DNA of 64,000 nt, from positions 152,922-216,921 of the forward strand of contig CAIYNU010000006.1 of assembly GCA_903927615.1 (NCBI GenBank), given 5' to 3'. The notes below the pieces were generated by a model. That model did not search any database, was not told the DNA's origin, and was given only the letters and a program-made list of their open reading frames with translations. A program made the position numbers and the translations under genes. Positions 19,029-28,893 of the stretch are shown piece by piece (position 1 is the stretch's first letter; every line of letters starts with the position of its first letter). Source of the DNA: an uncultured Rhodospirillales bacterium. Its GTDB lineage: Bacteria; Pseudomonadota; Alphaproteobacteria; Azospirillales; Azospirillaceae.

Positions 19029-19844
19029 TCATGGCTTCTTGAGCCCGGATGAGCGGAATCTCAGGACATAGCGATCGGTGCCATGCTCGGTTTTGCGCTC
19101 GAGCTGGACCCGATCATTGAGCACCGCGGTGACCGTCATGTTTTCCAGTTGATCGCCTTTGCGGATGTCCTTGTTGTCGACCGTCGCCACCTGCTCCTCG
19201 CCGATCCGCCCGATACCCGACAACTTGTAAATCCAGGTCAGATCAATTTCGGTGGTGACCACCTTGTTGATGTAGGTGAACCGTTGGAACGGATTGCGCC
19301 GGTCCGGGGCTTCGGCCGCTTCCCGCAACGCGGCGATGCGGGAACTCTCCAGTTCCTTGGCGTCATGGCGCGGCGTGATGGTGAACTCGATCGCGTGCAC
19401 CGGCGTCTTCTTGGTGTTGTCATACGGGTGGATTTGCAAGTCGTTGATGGCAACGTCGAGCGATTCCAGGCGCATGATGAACTTGAGGAAGGTATAGAAG
19501 TCGGTGGTGATCTTGATGGTAAATTTGATATTGCGATCCTTGGACGGGATCAATTCGTTGACGATGACGTTGGTCTGATGGGCGATGGCGTTGATGCGCT
19601 TCAGGAAGGCGGGCAGACTGTGAATCACCTGTTCTGCGCCGGTCTGCCGATCCTCCGCCATCTTGGCCTGAATCACCGCCAGGACCTGATTATCCTTTCT
19701 GATGATGTCCGCAATGATGGCGGCGTCGGAGCGCGCCACCGTCGCCGGACTGATCAGCACCGAATAGAGCAAGGCCGCGAGCGCCGTCAGGAGGAAGACC
19801 ACCGAAACAACGAAGGGCTGATATTTCCGGATAAAGGCGTCCAT
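19029..19844 (-). CDS. PilO-PilP-like fused pilus/T2SS assembly protein
   Basis: N-terminal TM + PilO-like segment (FLKRINAIAHQTNVIVNELIPSKD...FYTFLKFIMRLESLDVAINDLQIHP) and C-terminal PilP-like RNPFQRF...DLTWIYKLSGIGRIGEEQVATVDNKDIRKGDQLENMTVTAVLNDRVQLE. Confidence 0.72.
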   Translation of the reverse strand: MDAFIRKYQPFVVSVVFLLTALAALLYSVLISPATVARSDAAIIADIIRKDNQVLAVIQAKMAEDRQTGAEQVIHSLPAFLKRINAIAHQTNVIVNELIPSKDRNIKFTIKITTDFYTFLKFIMRLESLDVAINDLQIHPYDNTKKTPVHAIEFTITPRHDAKELESSRIAALREAAEAPDRRNPFQRFTYINKVVTTEIDLTWIYKLSGIGRIGEEQVATVDNKDIRKGDQLENMTVTAVLNDRVQLERKTEHGTDRYVLRFRSSGLKKP

Positions 19845-19878
19845 GATTCACCTCGAAGCCAATAAAATTGCGCGCGAC

Positions 19879-21900
19879 TTAGTGGCCTCCGTTGGGAGCC
19901 ATGCCGGGGATTCGTTGGAGCTGCTGGTTGTGCTGCTCCGTCGCCTGTTTCATGGCATCGATGCCGCCGGTTCCGCCCGAGGCGGCCGAGGTGTTGATGA
20001 CTTCCTGCCGCTTGGCTTCGTCATACCAGGCTTCGATGGTGAACCGGACCACCTGATCGGACTCGGCGGTGTCAATGGACAGCCCTTCGAACGTAATGTC
20101 TCTGAAGTCACTCATGAACTGGTTCTGGTCGTTCTGAAGCGCCTCGATGTATTCGGCGATTTTCTGGATGTGACCGTCGGTCGACGGCAGCACCGCCCCT
20201 TCCATCACCAGCTTTTTGGTGCTCAGCGATGTCTTGTCGATGCTTCGGGTTTCGGTGGTCAGGTAGAGATCGGTCAACCAGATTTCATTGGTCAGATGGT
20301 TGGACAAGGCGATGATCTTTTCGGTCCACAGCACTTTGTCCACGTCTTCGGCCGCGTGATACTGGACCCCGCCGCTGGCCACCGCCAGATGGCGTTGGGC
20401 GTTGTCCGTGACCACGGTGTTGAGGGCGCCCACTTGATTCAGCAGCTTGCTGTGGGCATCGTTATAGCTGTTGAACAGCAGATAGCCGACGCCGAACACG
20501 ATAATGCCCAGGGCCGCGAACCCCTGCTGATCGGCCCGGGCGGCGTCGTTGGGGGCTCCGGCCTCGCCGTCGCCCGGGGCCTTGCCGCCGTTCAGAAGCG
20601 CGCGCAGTTGGGTCAGCGCCGAGGGCTTGGCCGGCGCCGCCGCCGCGCCGCGCCGGCCGCGGGTGGTGGTGGACGAGCGGCGCTGTTGCTGCGGCTGGGC
20701 CTGTTCCCGGGCCGCGACCTCGCGGCGAACCTCGTCGGCCGGGCGGAACTGCTGGTTTTGGAAGGTGTAGGTGACGGCGCCGATCCGCAGGTCGCCGGTG
20801 GCCTCGGACAGCAGATTGAGCGGCACCTCGACCGGATAGGCCTGAATCAGATCCAGGATCGACCGGTCGACGAACTGCACGGTGAGCGGTGACGGCCCGT
20901 GGGTCAGGGTGTCGTGCAACAGCCGTTCCAGCCCGCGGACCCGCTCCACATCGCCGAAAATGTCCATGACCACGGGGCGGCCGGCGCACCGCTGTTCCTC
21001 GAAGAAGGCCAGCGAGGCGGCGATGTCGGTCAGGAAGCCCCGGATCGGTTCGCCCAGGATGCGCTCGGCCGGACTGCTGGTCAGGCTGGCCAGGGTGTCC
21101 TCGACCCCGCCGATGCGCAGGTCGGAAATCAGGTCCTGTTCGGCCAGCGACCGCATGGCTTCTTCGTGGGACACGCCGCTGCCCTGGGCCAGCAGGCGGC
21201 CCAGGGTGCCGACGCCGAACGGCAGCACCCGCCGGGTCACGGCGCCGATGGCCGGGTTGGACAGCAGCAGGGTGCTGGACAAGGCGCCGATCTGAAGCGC
21301 CACCGCCGGGCCGGACCGGTTGCCGCTGTGGGCCTGGCGGATCATCAGGTCGGAATGGGGCGTGACCGAGCGCACCTTGAGCGCCAACCGGTCGAGCCGC
21401 GACAGGTAGGCGCCCAGCCGGGTCGCGTCGATGAAGGCGATGACGCCGCCGCTGGCCTTGGCCAGCCCCCGATCGCTGGGCCCGAATTTGGCAAGACCGA
21501 AGGACACGCTGCGGCAGCGCAGATTGGCCCGGCCGAATTCATGCAGGGTGGCGGTGGACGCCGACGAAAAGACGTCGGGCAGCATGTCCTGATACAGCAC
21601 CTTGGGGTCGCCGAGGATCACGCGGATATCGGCGATCCGGTGGGGTTCGTGCTGGCGCAGGCTCAGGCCGGCGATCCGGAACATCTGTTCGATCGCCTGC
21701 TCGGAACTGTGGTCCTTGGGCAGATCGGCCAGGGCCTTGGCCGCCTCCCCCTGGTCGGTGATGAACCGGGTCTCGTGTTCATGGTGCTTGTCGACCAGCG
21801 CCGCCTGCCAACCGTCGTCGGTGACGTACAGGTACACCAGGAACCGCCCCTCACCCGCCTGCGCCTCCTCCGCCTCGCGCTTCTTGAATAGCTTGAACAT
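19879..21900 (-). CDS. PilM-PilN-like fused pilus/T2SS assembly protein
   Basis: N-terminal actin-like PilM-type region, Arg/Gln/Ala-rich linker, single TM (FAALGIIVFGVGYLLF), then PilN-like periplasmic domain (LWTEKIIALSNHLTNEIWLTDLYLTTE). Confidence 0.72.
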   Translation of the reverse strand: MFKLFKKREAEEAQAGEGRFLVYLYVTDDGWQAALVDKHHEHETRFITDQGEAAKALADLPKDHSSEQAIEQMFRIAGLSLRQHEPHRIADIRVILGDPKVLYQDMLPDVFSSASTATLHEFGRANLRCRSVSFGLAKFGPSDRGLAKASGGVIAFIDATRLGAYLSRLDRLALKVRSVTPHSDLMIRQAHSGNRSGPAVALQIGALSSTLLLSNPAIGAVTRRVLPFGVGTLGRLLAQGSGVSHEEAMRSLAEQDLISDLRIGGVEDTLASLTSSPAERILGEPIRGFLTDIAASLAFFEEQRCAGRPVVMDIFGDVERVRGLERLLHDTLTHGPSPLTVQFVDRSILDLIQAYPVEVPLNLLSEATGDLRIGAVTYTFQNQQFRPADEVRREVAAREQAQPQQQRRSSTTTRGRRGAAAAPAKPSALTQLRALLNGGKAPGDGEAGAPNDAARADQQGFAALGIIVFGVGYLLFNSYNDAHSKLLNQVGALNTVVTDNAQRHLAVASGGVQYHAAEDVDKVLWTEKIIALSNHLTNEIWLTDLYLTTETRSIDKTSLSTKKLVMEGAVLPSTDGHIQKIAEYIEALQNDQNQFMSDFRDITFEGLSIDTAESDQVVRFTIEAWYDEAKRQEVINTSAASGGTGGIDAMKQATEQHNQQLQRIPGMAPNGGH

Positions 21901-21942
21901 GGTCTCCTCGTCGGTCGGCTGGGGGTGGTCGGTGGGGTGGGG

Positions 21943-22872
21943 TTAGTTGGTGGGGGTCATGGGGATCGGGGCATTGCGCATAAGAAATTGAATCTTGGCT
22001 ATACCCTCATAAGGGGTGGTGCCGGATAGAACTGGTGTTGCCAATCCAGAAGAGACCGTTCCACATCCGACATAGTAGTACTTGCTCGTGCCTGTATCCA
22101 ATACACTGTCATCAACACAGAATCCAACGGTCAGACGATCAGCGCGATCCTTCAGATCGGAAAGCACGGGTATCGTTCCACTATCAGTCACGGATATATC
22201 GACCCGTAAATCACGATCATTATTCGGGAGCGCAAGAATGCCATGATCTCTCACCAAAGCCTGTATCGTAATGAAATAAGGGTTTGCGGTGTCCGTAGCT
22301 GAAACATTGGTCTGTTGTGGATACACCCAACGTCGAAACCCTGGTGAGGCAAAAGTTGGCGCATTTCCCTGCGAGTCCAACTGAATTTCGACCCTTTTGG
22401 GAGTTAACGTTGCATCACCGTCTAAGTAGCTTTGCAAACTGCGCGCCGGATATCCGGTCGGACTTACTGCCGGAAAGGCGTTATTGGTTGCGGTGAAAGG
22501 AAGACTGGTATTAACGGCTGCATCATCAAAGCATGCTATCGGCGTATTGTTTTGGTCACACTTACTCGCCCAGCTTGCAGCGGTGCCGGTGCTCATACCA
22601 CAAAAATAGTCTGTATTAGAATGTGAACTATTAGTGTTGTCGGTATCGCCACAGAGTCCCTGCCCACCAACCCGGCTAAACATATAATTGACATGCCCCA
22701 TCATCGCCCAATAGGTCCGGACATCGACCAGACTGGCTTCCACCTCGTTTTCTTCGGATGTTAGAAAATAGTTGGTGAGCGTGCCGGCCATCAACATAAT
22801 TATGGCCATAATGACCATGACGGTCAGTAACACCGCGCCACGCTGTTTGACTTTTGCTCGTGCGCACGTCAT
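21943..22872 (-). CDS. PilX-like pilus assembly / minor pilin-like protein
   Basis: KQRGAVLLTVMVIMAIIMLMAGTLTNYFLTSEENEVEASLVDVRTYWAMMGHVNYMF. Confidence 0.65.
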   Translation of the reverse strand: MTCARAKVKQRGAVLLTVMVIMAIIMLMAGTLTNYFLTSEENEVEASLVDVRTYWAMMGHVNYMFSRVGGQGLCGDTDNTNSSHSNTDYFCGMSTGTAASWASKCDQNNTPIACFDDAAVNTSLPFTATNNAFPAVSPTGYPARSLQSYLDGDATLTPKRVEIQLDSQGNAPTFASPGFRRWVYPQQTNVSATDTANPYFITIQALVRDHGILALPNNDRDLRVDISVTDSGTIPVLSDLKDRADRLTVGFCVDDSVLDTGTSKYYYVGCGTVSSGLATPVLSGTTPYEGIAKIQFLMRNAPIPMTPTN

Positions 22873-23585
22873 GGCGGTACCTGATCAATTAAATTGGTGA
22901 GGGCGGTCCAATAGACCGTTGATATTTCATCATCGGCCACATGATTGTTGCCATAGAATAGGGGGTTATATAGGTCAAATACAACCTCTTGTATATTTTG
23001 ACTGAAACCTCTCGTATTAGGGGTGGTCATCCGAAGGTACCCAGTCACATTCATATCTTGTCCGGTGACGCACCCAAAAACTGGTTGATTGGTGCCGGTG
23101 CAGGTGACCGTCACGGTCGGGACAGTGTCACTTGATAAAACATCGCTTTCTTGCACAGTTTGAGAAAAACTCGAAATCGCGGCATCGGTCGGCGGTAGCC
23201 CAAAAGTATCTTGTGGTGGTCCCCAAGCAGACACCCCTGATCTCAAGTCTGACGGAATTGACCATCCATCACCTTTTTCTACATTATTTCGCCCCCGCAA
23301 GCCAAATATATATTTGTAATTAACGTCAGTCGCTGGAGTGACAGCCGAACTCGTGCTGATATTAACCCCAGTTCGAAAGCCGCCAAGCGCAACTATATCA
23401 AACATCATCCGTGCTTGGCGGTTGAGTTCGGCCTTGTTCATCATGGCATCGGCGTTGCCGATGGCGTCGATGAACAGGCTGGCCAGGACCATCATCAGGA
23501 TCAAGCCGATGGTCATTGACATCATCAGCTCAATGAGCGTGAAGCCGGTTTGACTGTGATGCCGCAAGGGAAGCATGCTCGTCAT
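22869..23585 (-). CDS. Type IV prepilin-like protein (PilW/minor pilin type)
   Basis: HHSQTG|FTLIELMMSMTIGLILMMVLASLF. Confidence 0.85.
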   Translation of the reverse strand: MTSMLPLRHHSQTGFTLIELMMSMTIGLILMMVLASLFIDAIGNADAMMNKAELNRQARMMFDIVALGGFRTGVNISTSSAVTPATDVNYKYIFGLRGRNNVEKGDGWSIPSDLRSGVSAWGPPQDTFGLPPTDAAISSFSQTVQESDVLSSDTVPTVTVTCTGTNQPVFGCVTGQDMNVTGYLRMTTPNTRGFSQNIQEVVFDLYNPLFYGNNHVADDEISTVYWTALTNLIDQVPP

Positions 23586-24481
23586 GACTTGCGCTTTCCG
23601 ACGATGGTCTCGGCGGTGATGGTCTCCACCGGCGTGTCCGGGATCGGAACGCCCACCTTTTGAGTTGGGTCAAATCGGAAGGGGTAGTCAATATAAACGG
23701 TCAAGAAATAGCATGCGGTTAGATAGCAAGGACTGGTTGCCGTCGTCGGCGTGGGGGCACCAGTGCAGTCTTTAGCCGTAGGATAATAAGTATCATTGAT
23801 ACTGTATGTATTCGGCATTAGACAATAATCCCAGCTTAACTGGCCGACGATTTGATGAGCCTGATCAAGCCAGACGAAATTCCGCCGCGAAGCCCCCGTC
23901 CCCGTCATCAGGATATTGGTATAAACTGCTTGAGCGGTTGGTGGCGTTCCAGTTCCATTTGGCAAGCCTCCGTCTGGCGAAACCAACGTTTCGAAGGTTG
24001 TCAAATCGGCAGCAACCCCAGCATCAAGAACATATGACAATGCAGTTGTTGGGGCGCCTGGTGTATTTTTCCCAATGTTATAAACTCTACGGTTTGCTGC
24101 CTGTCCATTGGGATAGCTGTTGGTCGGTGTCGTGGATAAGAACGAGCCGGCATAGGCAGAGATAGCTTCAGTATAGGCAGGATTATTTTGTGTATAGTCG
24201 ACCCCGATGTCCAGTGGAGGTGTTTGTATGGTTGGATCGGTAATTGTAACGGGGGGGGGTCCGGCAACGGAACTGCTGTAGTTATACAACCCCACCAACC
24301 GCTCCATCTCGCCGTTCAGGCGAAAGATGGCCTTCTGGCGGTAGACCAGACTGTCGAATTGGGCGGCCACCACGGTCCACAGTGCGCTCATGCCGATCAT
24401 CAGCACCATCGTCAGCGCGAAGGCAACCATCACCTCGATCAGGGTAAAGCCGGACTGACGGCGGGTAGCGGGGCGGGGCAT
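23582..24481 (-). CDS. Type IV prepilin-like protein
   Basis: MPRPATRRQSG|FTLIEVMVAFALTMVLMIGMSALW; start ATG 24481; overlaps the next gene by 4 nt. Confidence 0.85.
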   Translation of the reverse strand: MPRPATRRQSGFTLIEVMVAFALTMVLMIGMSALWTVVAAQFDSLVYRQKAIFRLNGEMERLVGLYNYSSSVAGPPPVTITDPTIQTPPLDIGVDYTQNNPAYTEAISAYAGSFLSTTPTNSYPNGQAANRRVYNIGKNTPGAPTTALSYVLDAGVAADLTTFETLVSPDGGLPNGTGTPPTAQAVYTNILMTGTGASRRNFVWLDQAHQIVGQLSWDYCLMPNTYSINDTYYPTAKDCTGAPTPTTATSPCYLTACYFLTVYIDYPFRFDPTQKVGVPIPDTPVETITAETIVGKRKS

Positions 24482-24495
24482 GGCGGGGGCCGGGC

Positions 24496-25236
24496 TCAAT
24501 TGTTCAGGGCGTCGGAAAGGGTCACGCCGCCAAACCAGATCAGACCGGTGGTGGTGGCGTTGAGGGTGGTGCTGGCGTCGGTGCCGTCCTGCGCCTGGGG
24601 ATAGCTCATCACCAGCACCCGGCCTTCGCTGCCCCTGCCGCCGACCGCCGAGCTGAGAACCCAATTCTCCGGCGTCATCTTGGGCGTAGCGGTGGGATAA
24701 CTGGCGGTGCTGCATGTGACGGTGGGGTTGGTCGACGGTGTGACACTGGTCGGATCGGTGGGTTGGGTCCCCGGTGCCCGCAACACCGCGACGACCTGGA
24801 ATTGCGGCGCATGTCCCGTTACATTCATGTCCAGGGTATTGATCATGGCGCCGAAGTCGGTGTCGCTGGTGCTCAAGCTGCCGCCATCGTAATTTCCGCA
24901 TGACCATGTCGACGTGCCGACGCACATCACCATGAAACAGAAATCGCCGGCGTCATGGAGATCCAGCCCCAGTTTCTGTTGCAGTTGCTGCTCGTTGCCG
25001 GTGGCCAGATAATAGCCGGTGCGGTTGAAGTGCATCCGCTCCTTGGCCTTAATGGCCTCCATCAACGGCACCGCCTGCTTGAGGTTGCCCTGGAGCATAT
25101 AGCTGGCGAAATAGGGCAGGCCGACCGCTGCCAGGATACCGACGATGGCGATCACCACCATCAGTTCGATCAGGGTAAAGCCGGCCAAGCCGCGCCGCCG
25201 GGCCGTCCACTTCGCCGCCTGATTGTCCGTCGCCAT
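24496..25236 (-). CDS. Type IV pilin / pseudopilin
   Basis: MATDNQAAKWTARRRGLAG|FTLIELMVVIAIVGILAAVGLPYFASYMLQGNLKQAV; start ATG 25236 (upstream part of the ORF is antisense noise). Confidence 0.88.
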   Translation of the reverse strand: MATDNQAAKWTARRRGLAGFTLIELMVVIAIVGILAAVGLPYFASYMLQGNLKQAVPLMEAIKAKERMHFNRTGYYLATGNEQQLQQKLGLDLHDAGDFCFMVMCVGTSTWSCGNYDGGSLSTSDTDFGAMINTLDMNVTGHAPQFQVVAVLRAPGTQPTDPTSVTPSTNPTVTCSTASYPTATPKMTPENWVLSSAVGGRGSEGRVLVMSYPQAQDGTDASTTLNATTTGLIWFGGVTLSDALNN

Positions 25237-25253
25237 GGCGTGTCTTCCCTTTG

Positions 25254-26300
25254 TCAATGGCCACCCGCCAGATTGCCCATCTGGAACACCGGCAGGAACG
25301 CCGCCACCATCATGCCGGCGGTGGCCAGACCGACGAAGATGGTCAGGATCGGGTTGATCAACTGGGTGATCTGGTCCAGCCGGTCCTGAAGCAGACTGTC
25401 GAAGTAATCCGCCGACGACATCAGCAGTTCGTCCAGGGAGCCGGCCTCTTCGCCCGCCGCGATCATCTGCACCACGATGCCGTGGAAGACGTGATGATCC
25501 CGGAAGCTGACCGACAGGCCGCGCCCCCGCTCCACATCTTCGGCGATGTTGTAGATGGTTTCGCGGACGAACACGTTGCCGCAGGTGTCGGCGGCCAGCC
25601 GCAAGGCCGCCAGCACCGCCACCTCGTTTTCCACCTGGACCGCCAGGGTCCGCAGGAAGCGCGCCAGCGCCGCCATGCGCCACAACGGCCCCAGCAACGG
25701 CAACTTCAGCTTGTATTGGTCGAAGATCGCATTGCCGTCGGGCGTGCGCACCCAGGCCTGAAAGCTGAGGATCAGGGCCACCAGGGAGCCGACGATCCAG
25801 GTCCAGTTGGCGCCCCAATAGGCGCCCATGTCGAGCAGAAACTGCGTCGGCGCCGGCAACGCCTTGTGCAGATTATTAAAAATCGACTGGAAGCGCGGCA
25901 GGATGCCGAACACCATGCCGTTGAAGATGCCGAAAAAGGCGATCAAGACAATCATCGGATAGGTGACGGCCGAACGGACCTTGCGCTCGGTGTCGTGAAT
26001 GACCTTGAGGTAATGGGCGATTTCGGTCAACGAACCGGCCAGCCGGGCCGATTCCATGCCGGCCCGCACCACATTGACATAGACGCTGTCGAACATGCGC
26101 GGATGCATGGCCATGGCGTCGGCCATGTCCACGCCATGCTGCACCTCTTCCGAGATGCTTTCGATGGCGGCGCGCAATTTCTTCTGGGGCGTTTCCGCGG
26201 CCAGATTGTCGAGAACATCGACCAGCGGCAACTTGCTGCGCAACATCGAAGCAAATTGCTGGGTAAAGATCATCATGTGGACGCGAGAGACGCCGGCCAT
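25254..26300 (-). CDS. Type II secretion F / PilC-GspF inner-membrane platform protein
   Basis: FTQQFASMLRSKLPLVDVLDNLA...QHGVDMADAMAMHPRMFDSVYVNVVRAGMESARLAGSLTEIAHYL; duplicated T2SSF architecture. Confidence 0.93.
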   Translation of the reverse strand: MAGVSRVHMMIFTQQFASMLRSKLPLVDVLDNLAAETPQKKLRAAIESISEEVQHGVDMADAMAMHPRMFDSVYVNVVRAGMESARLAGSLTEIAHYLKVIHDTERKVRSAVTYPMIVLIAFFGIFNGMVFGILPRFQSIFNNLHKALPAPTQFLLDMGAYWGANWTWIVGSLVALILSFQAWVRTPDGNAIFDQYKLKLPLLGPLWRMAALARFLRTLAVQVENEVAVLAALRLAADTCGNVFVRETIYNIAEDVERGRGLSVSFRDHHVFHGIVVQMIAAGEEAGSLDELLMSSADYFDSLLQDRLDQITQLINPILTIFVGLATAGMMVAAFLPVFQMGNLAGGH

Positions 26301-26301
26301 G

Positions 26302-28863
26302 TCAGTAGGCCTCACCCAGGACGCGAACGACTTCGGAATGGGTGGTCATGCCCTCGTCGATCAGCATCAGGCCGTGGCCGATCAGCGTGGTCATGCCCCG
26401 GTCCCGCGCCCGGCGCCGCATCACGTTGGCGTCGAAGGTGGGCGAGACGATTTCGGCGCGGGCCTCCTGATCGACCTCGAAAATCTCGAACACCGCCTGC
26501 CGGCCCTGATACCCGGTGTTCCGGCAGTGAACGCAGCCGCGGCCGCTGACATAGGTCAGATCGGGATCGACGATGACGCCCAGGGAGGCCAGGCGTTCAT
26601 CGGAAATGGCGTCATTGTGCAACCGCTCCAGCACCGACTGCCCCTCCTCGGGCGCCTGGCAGTGCTTGCAGATGCGCCGCACCAGTCGCTGGGCGATACA
26701 CAACGACACCGAGTTCGCCACCAGGAAGGGTTCGACCCCCATATCGATCAGACGCGGGATCACGCCCACCGCGTCGTTGGTGTGGATGGTCGAAAACACG
26801 ATGTGACCGGTCAACGCCGCCTGGATCGCCATGCCCGCGGTTTCGCCGTCCCGACACTCGCCGACCATGATCACGTCCGGGTCCTGGCGCAGAATGGTGC
26901 GCAGACCCGAGGCGAAGGTCAGCCCGATCTTTTCGTTGACCTGCATCTGGTGGACGCCCTTCAGCCGGTATTCCACCGGGTCTTCCACCGTCAGCACGTT
27001 CTTGGTCTTTTTGTCGATGTAACTGAGGCAGGAATAGAGCGTGGTGGTCTTGCCCGAACCGGTCGGCCCGCTGATCATCACCAGCCCGAACGGCGCGTCG
27101 AGCTTGTCATAGAGCAGCCGCAAATCCCGGGAGATCATGCCCAGATGCTCGGGCGAAGGCCGCAGGGCGTTCTTGTCGAGAAGACGCATCACGATCTTCT
27201 CGCCGTAAATGGTCGGGTAGGACGAAACGCGGACGTCGATGGCGTTTTCCCGGATCAGGGTGCCGATGCGGCCGTCCTGGGGCCGGCGCTTTTCGGCCAC
27301 GTCCATACCCGAGAGAATCTTGATACGCGAAATGATCTCCGGGTGCATGGGGGCCGGCAGCGTCGTCAATTCGTGCAGGATGCCGTCGACCCGGTTGCGC
27401 ACCAGCAGGAAATCTTCGGTGGGTTCGATATGGATGTCGGAAGCGCCCTCGAAAAACGACTTTTGCAGGAAGTAGTTGACGATCTTGGGGACCTCGACGC
27501 TTTCGACCTTGAGCTGCACTTCGCGTTCGGTTTCGCTGTCAAGGTTGATGACCAGCACCGCGGCGCTGCTGTCATCGTCGTCGGTCCGATTCTTCATCCG
27601 TTGCAGGGCCGCCTGAAACACCGTCGGCAGCACCAGGACCTTGCGCACCGTCGCGACATTGGCGCTGGCCGCGATCCAATCGGCCATGACCACATCATAA
27701 GGATCGATGGTGGCGATCTGGATCACGCCGGGATCGGTGCTGCGCAGCAGCACGGCGCCAAGGGTGCCGGCCTGGGCAAAGGTCAGCCACTTTTCCTCAA
27801 TCGCCTGCTCCATCAGGTACTTTTCATCTTCGATCAGCGGAATGGCCAGGGCCTTCGACACGTGATCGTAGATTTCCTTGTGCGCCTTGATGGTGGGGTC
27901 GGTGGCCAGGACCCGGAAAAAGGTCTTGCCGGTTTCCGCCGCCTGCCGGCACAGGGCGGTCAGGCGCGCTTCCTCCCGGAACACGTCCACCGCCAGGTCC
28001 AGGGCGATGCCGCGGAAGCCCGCCTCGTGCAACTCGTGCCGCCGGTTGGCCCGGCTGGAGGTTGCGGTGGCCGGACGCGGCGGCGGCGGCGGTGACGGCG
28101 CCTTGGCCCGGGGCGGCTCCTTGCGCGGAACGGTGACGGTCCGCTCCGCGGCCTTCGCCGGTGGCGTGTGGGTCGGCGCATGGGTGTGAACCACGGCGGT
28201 CCGGTCGCTGCCGGCCTCGTCGGCCAGCATCGTGTGCTCGGCCGAGTCGTAGGACGGCGCCCGGCCTTGGGGCGGCCTGGTTTGGGACATCATGTCTTGG
28301 GGCGACACGATCATCGTCGTTTCGATGCCCGGCGCCTCGATGCCCGACGCCTCGGCCGCCCCGGCGCCCGGCGTAAAGAGAACGGTCGAAGCGCCGCCAT
28401 CGGCCGGCGCGCCAAACAGCACCGTTCCCCCTTCGACGGCACCCTCGCCAAAGGTGGCCTGGGTGTATTCCGGCATCAGGGCGCCGGCCTCCGCCGAGGC
28501 CCCGGTGTAATCAAACCGGACCATCAGCGACGTGAGGCCCATGGAGACCTTCTGACCGTCCAGCAAGGGAATCAGGGTATCGGAGATCAACTCGTCGTTG
28601 ACCCGGGTCCCGTTGGAGCTGAGGAGATCCCGAATGGTCCAGCCACCTGCGGCGCGATCGACCACAATCTCGCAATGGCGTCGCGAGACATGACGGTCCG
28701 GGAGCGGCAGATCCACCGAAGTCCCCAATTGGGCTTCGCGACGGCCGATGACGTAGCGGTCACGGCGATGGTCCAGCACGACGTCCCGTTCCTCACCATC
28801 GGCTTGGATGATCGAAAGATGGATGTCGGGAACCTGAAGGGGGGCGTTGATCATGCTCGACAT
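26302..28863 (-). CDS. PilB/GspE-type assembly ATPase with N-terminal FHA domain
   Basis: FHA: YVIGRREAQLGTSVDLPLPDRHVSRRHCEIVVDRAAGGWTIRDLLSSNGTRVND; ATPase: ISGPTGSGKTTTLYSCLSYI, VMVGECRDGETAGMAIQAALTGHIVFSTIHTNDA, CKHC/CVHC tetracysteine motif. Confidence 0.95.
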   Translation of the reverse strand: MSSMINAPLQVPDIHLSIIQADGEERDVVLDHRRDRYVIGRREAQLGTSVDLPLPDRHVSRRHCEIVVDRAAGGWTIRDLLSSNGTRVNDELISDTLIPLLDGQKVSMGLTSLMVRFDYTGASAEAGALMPEYTQATFGEGAVEGGTVLFGAPADGGASTVLFTPGAGAAEASGIEAPGIETTMIVSPQDMMSQTRPPQGRAPSYDSAEHTMLADEAGSDRTAVVHTHAPTHTPPAKAAERTVTVPRKEPPRAKAPSPPPPPRPATATSSRANRRHELHEAGFRGIALDLAVDVFREEARLTALCRQAAETGKTFFRVLATDPTIKAHKEIYDHVSKALAIPLIEDEKYLMEQAIEEKWLTFAQAGTLGAVLLRSTDPGVIQIATIDPYDVVMADWIAASANVATVRKVLVLPTVFQAALQRMKNRTDDDDSSAAVLVINLDSETEREVQLKVESVEVPKIVNYFLQKSFFEGASDIHIEPTEDFLLVRNRVDGILHELTTLPAPMHPEIISRIKILSGMDVAEKRRPQDGRIGTLIRENAIDVRVSSYPTIYGEKIVMRLLDKNALRPSPEHLGMISRDLRLLYDKLDAPFGLVMISGPTGSGKTTTLYSCLSYIDKKTKNVLTVEDPVEYRLKGVHQMQVNEKIGLTFASGLRTILRQDPDVIMVGECRDGETAGMAIQAALTGHIVFSTIHTNDAVGVIPRLIDMGVEPFLVANSVSLCIAQRLVRRICKHCQAPEEGQSVLERLHNDAISDERLASLGVIVDPDLTYVSGRGCVHCRNTGYQGRQAVFEIFEVDQEARAEIVSPTFDANVMRRRARDRGMTTLIGHGLMLIDEGMTTHSEVVRVLGEAY

Positions 28864-28893
28864 CCGTTTCAGGGCGCGTGGCGTTAAGGGTGC

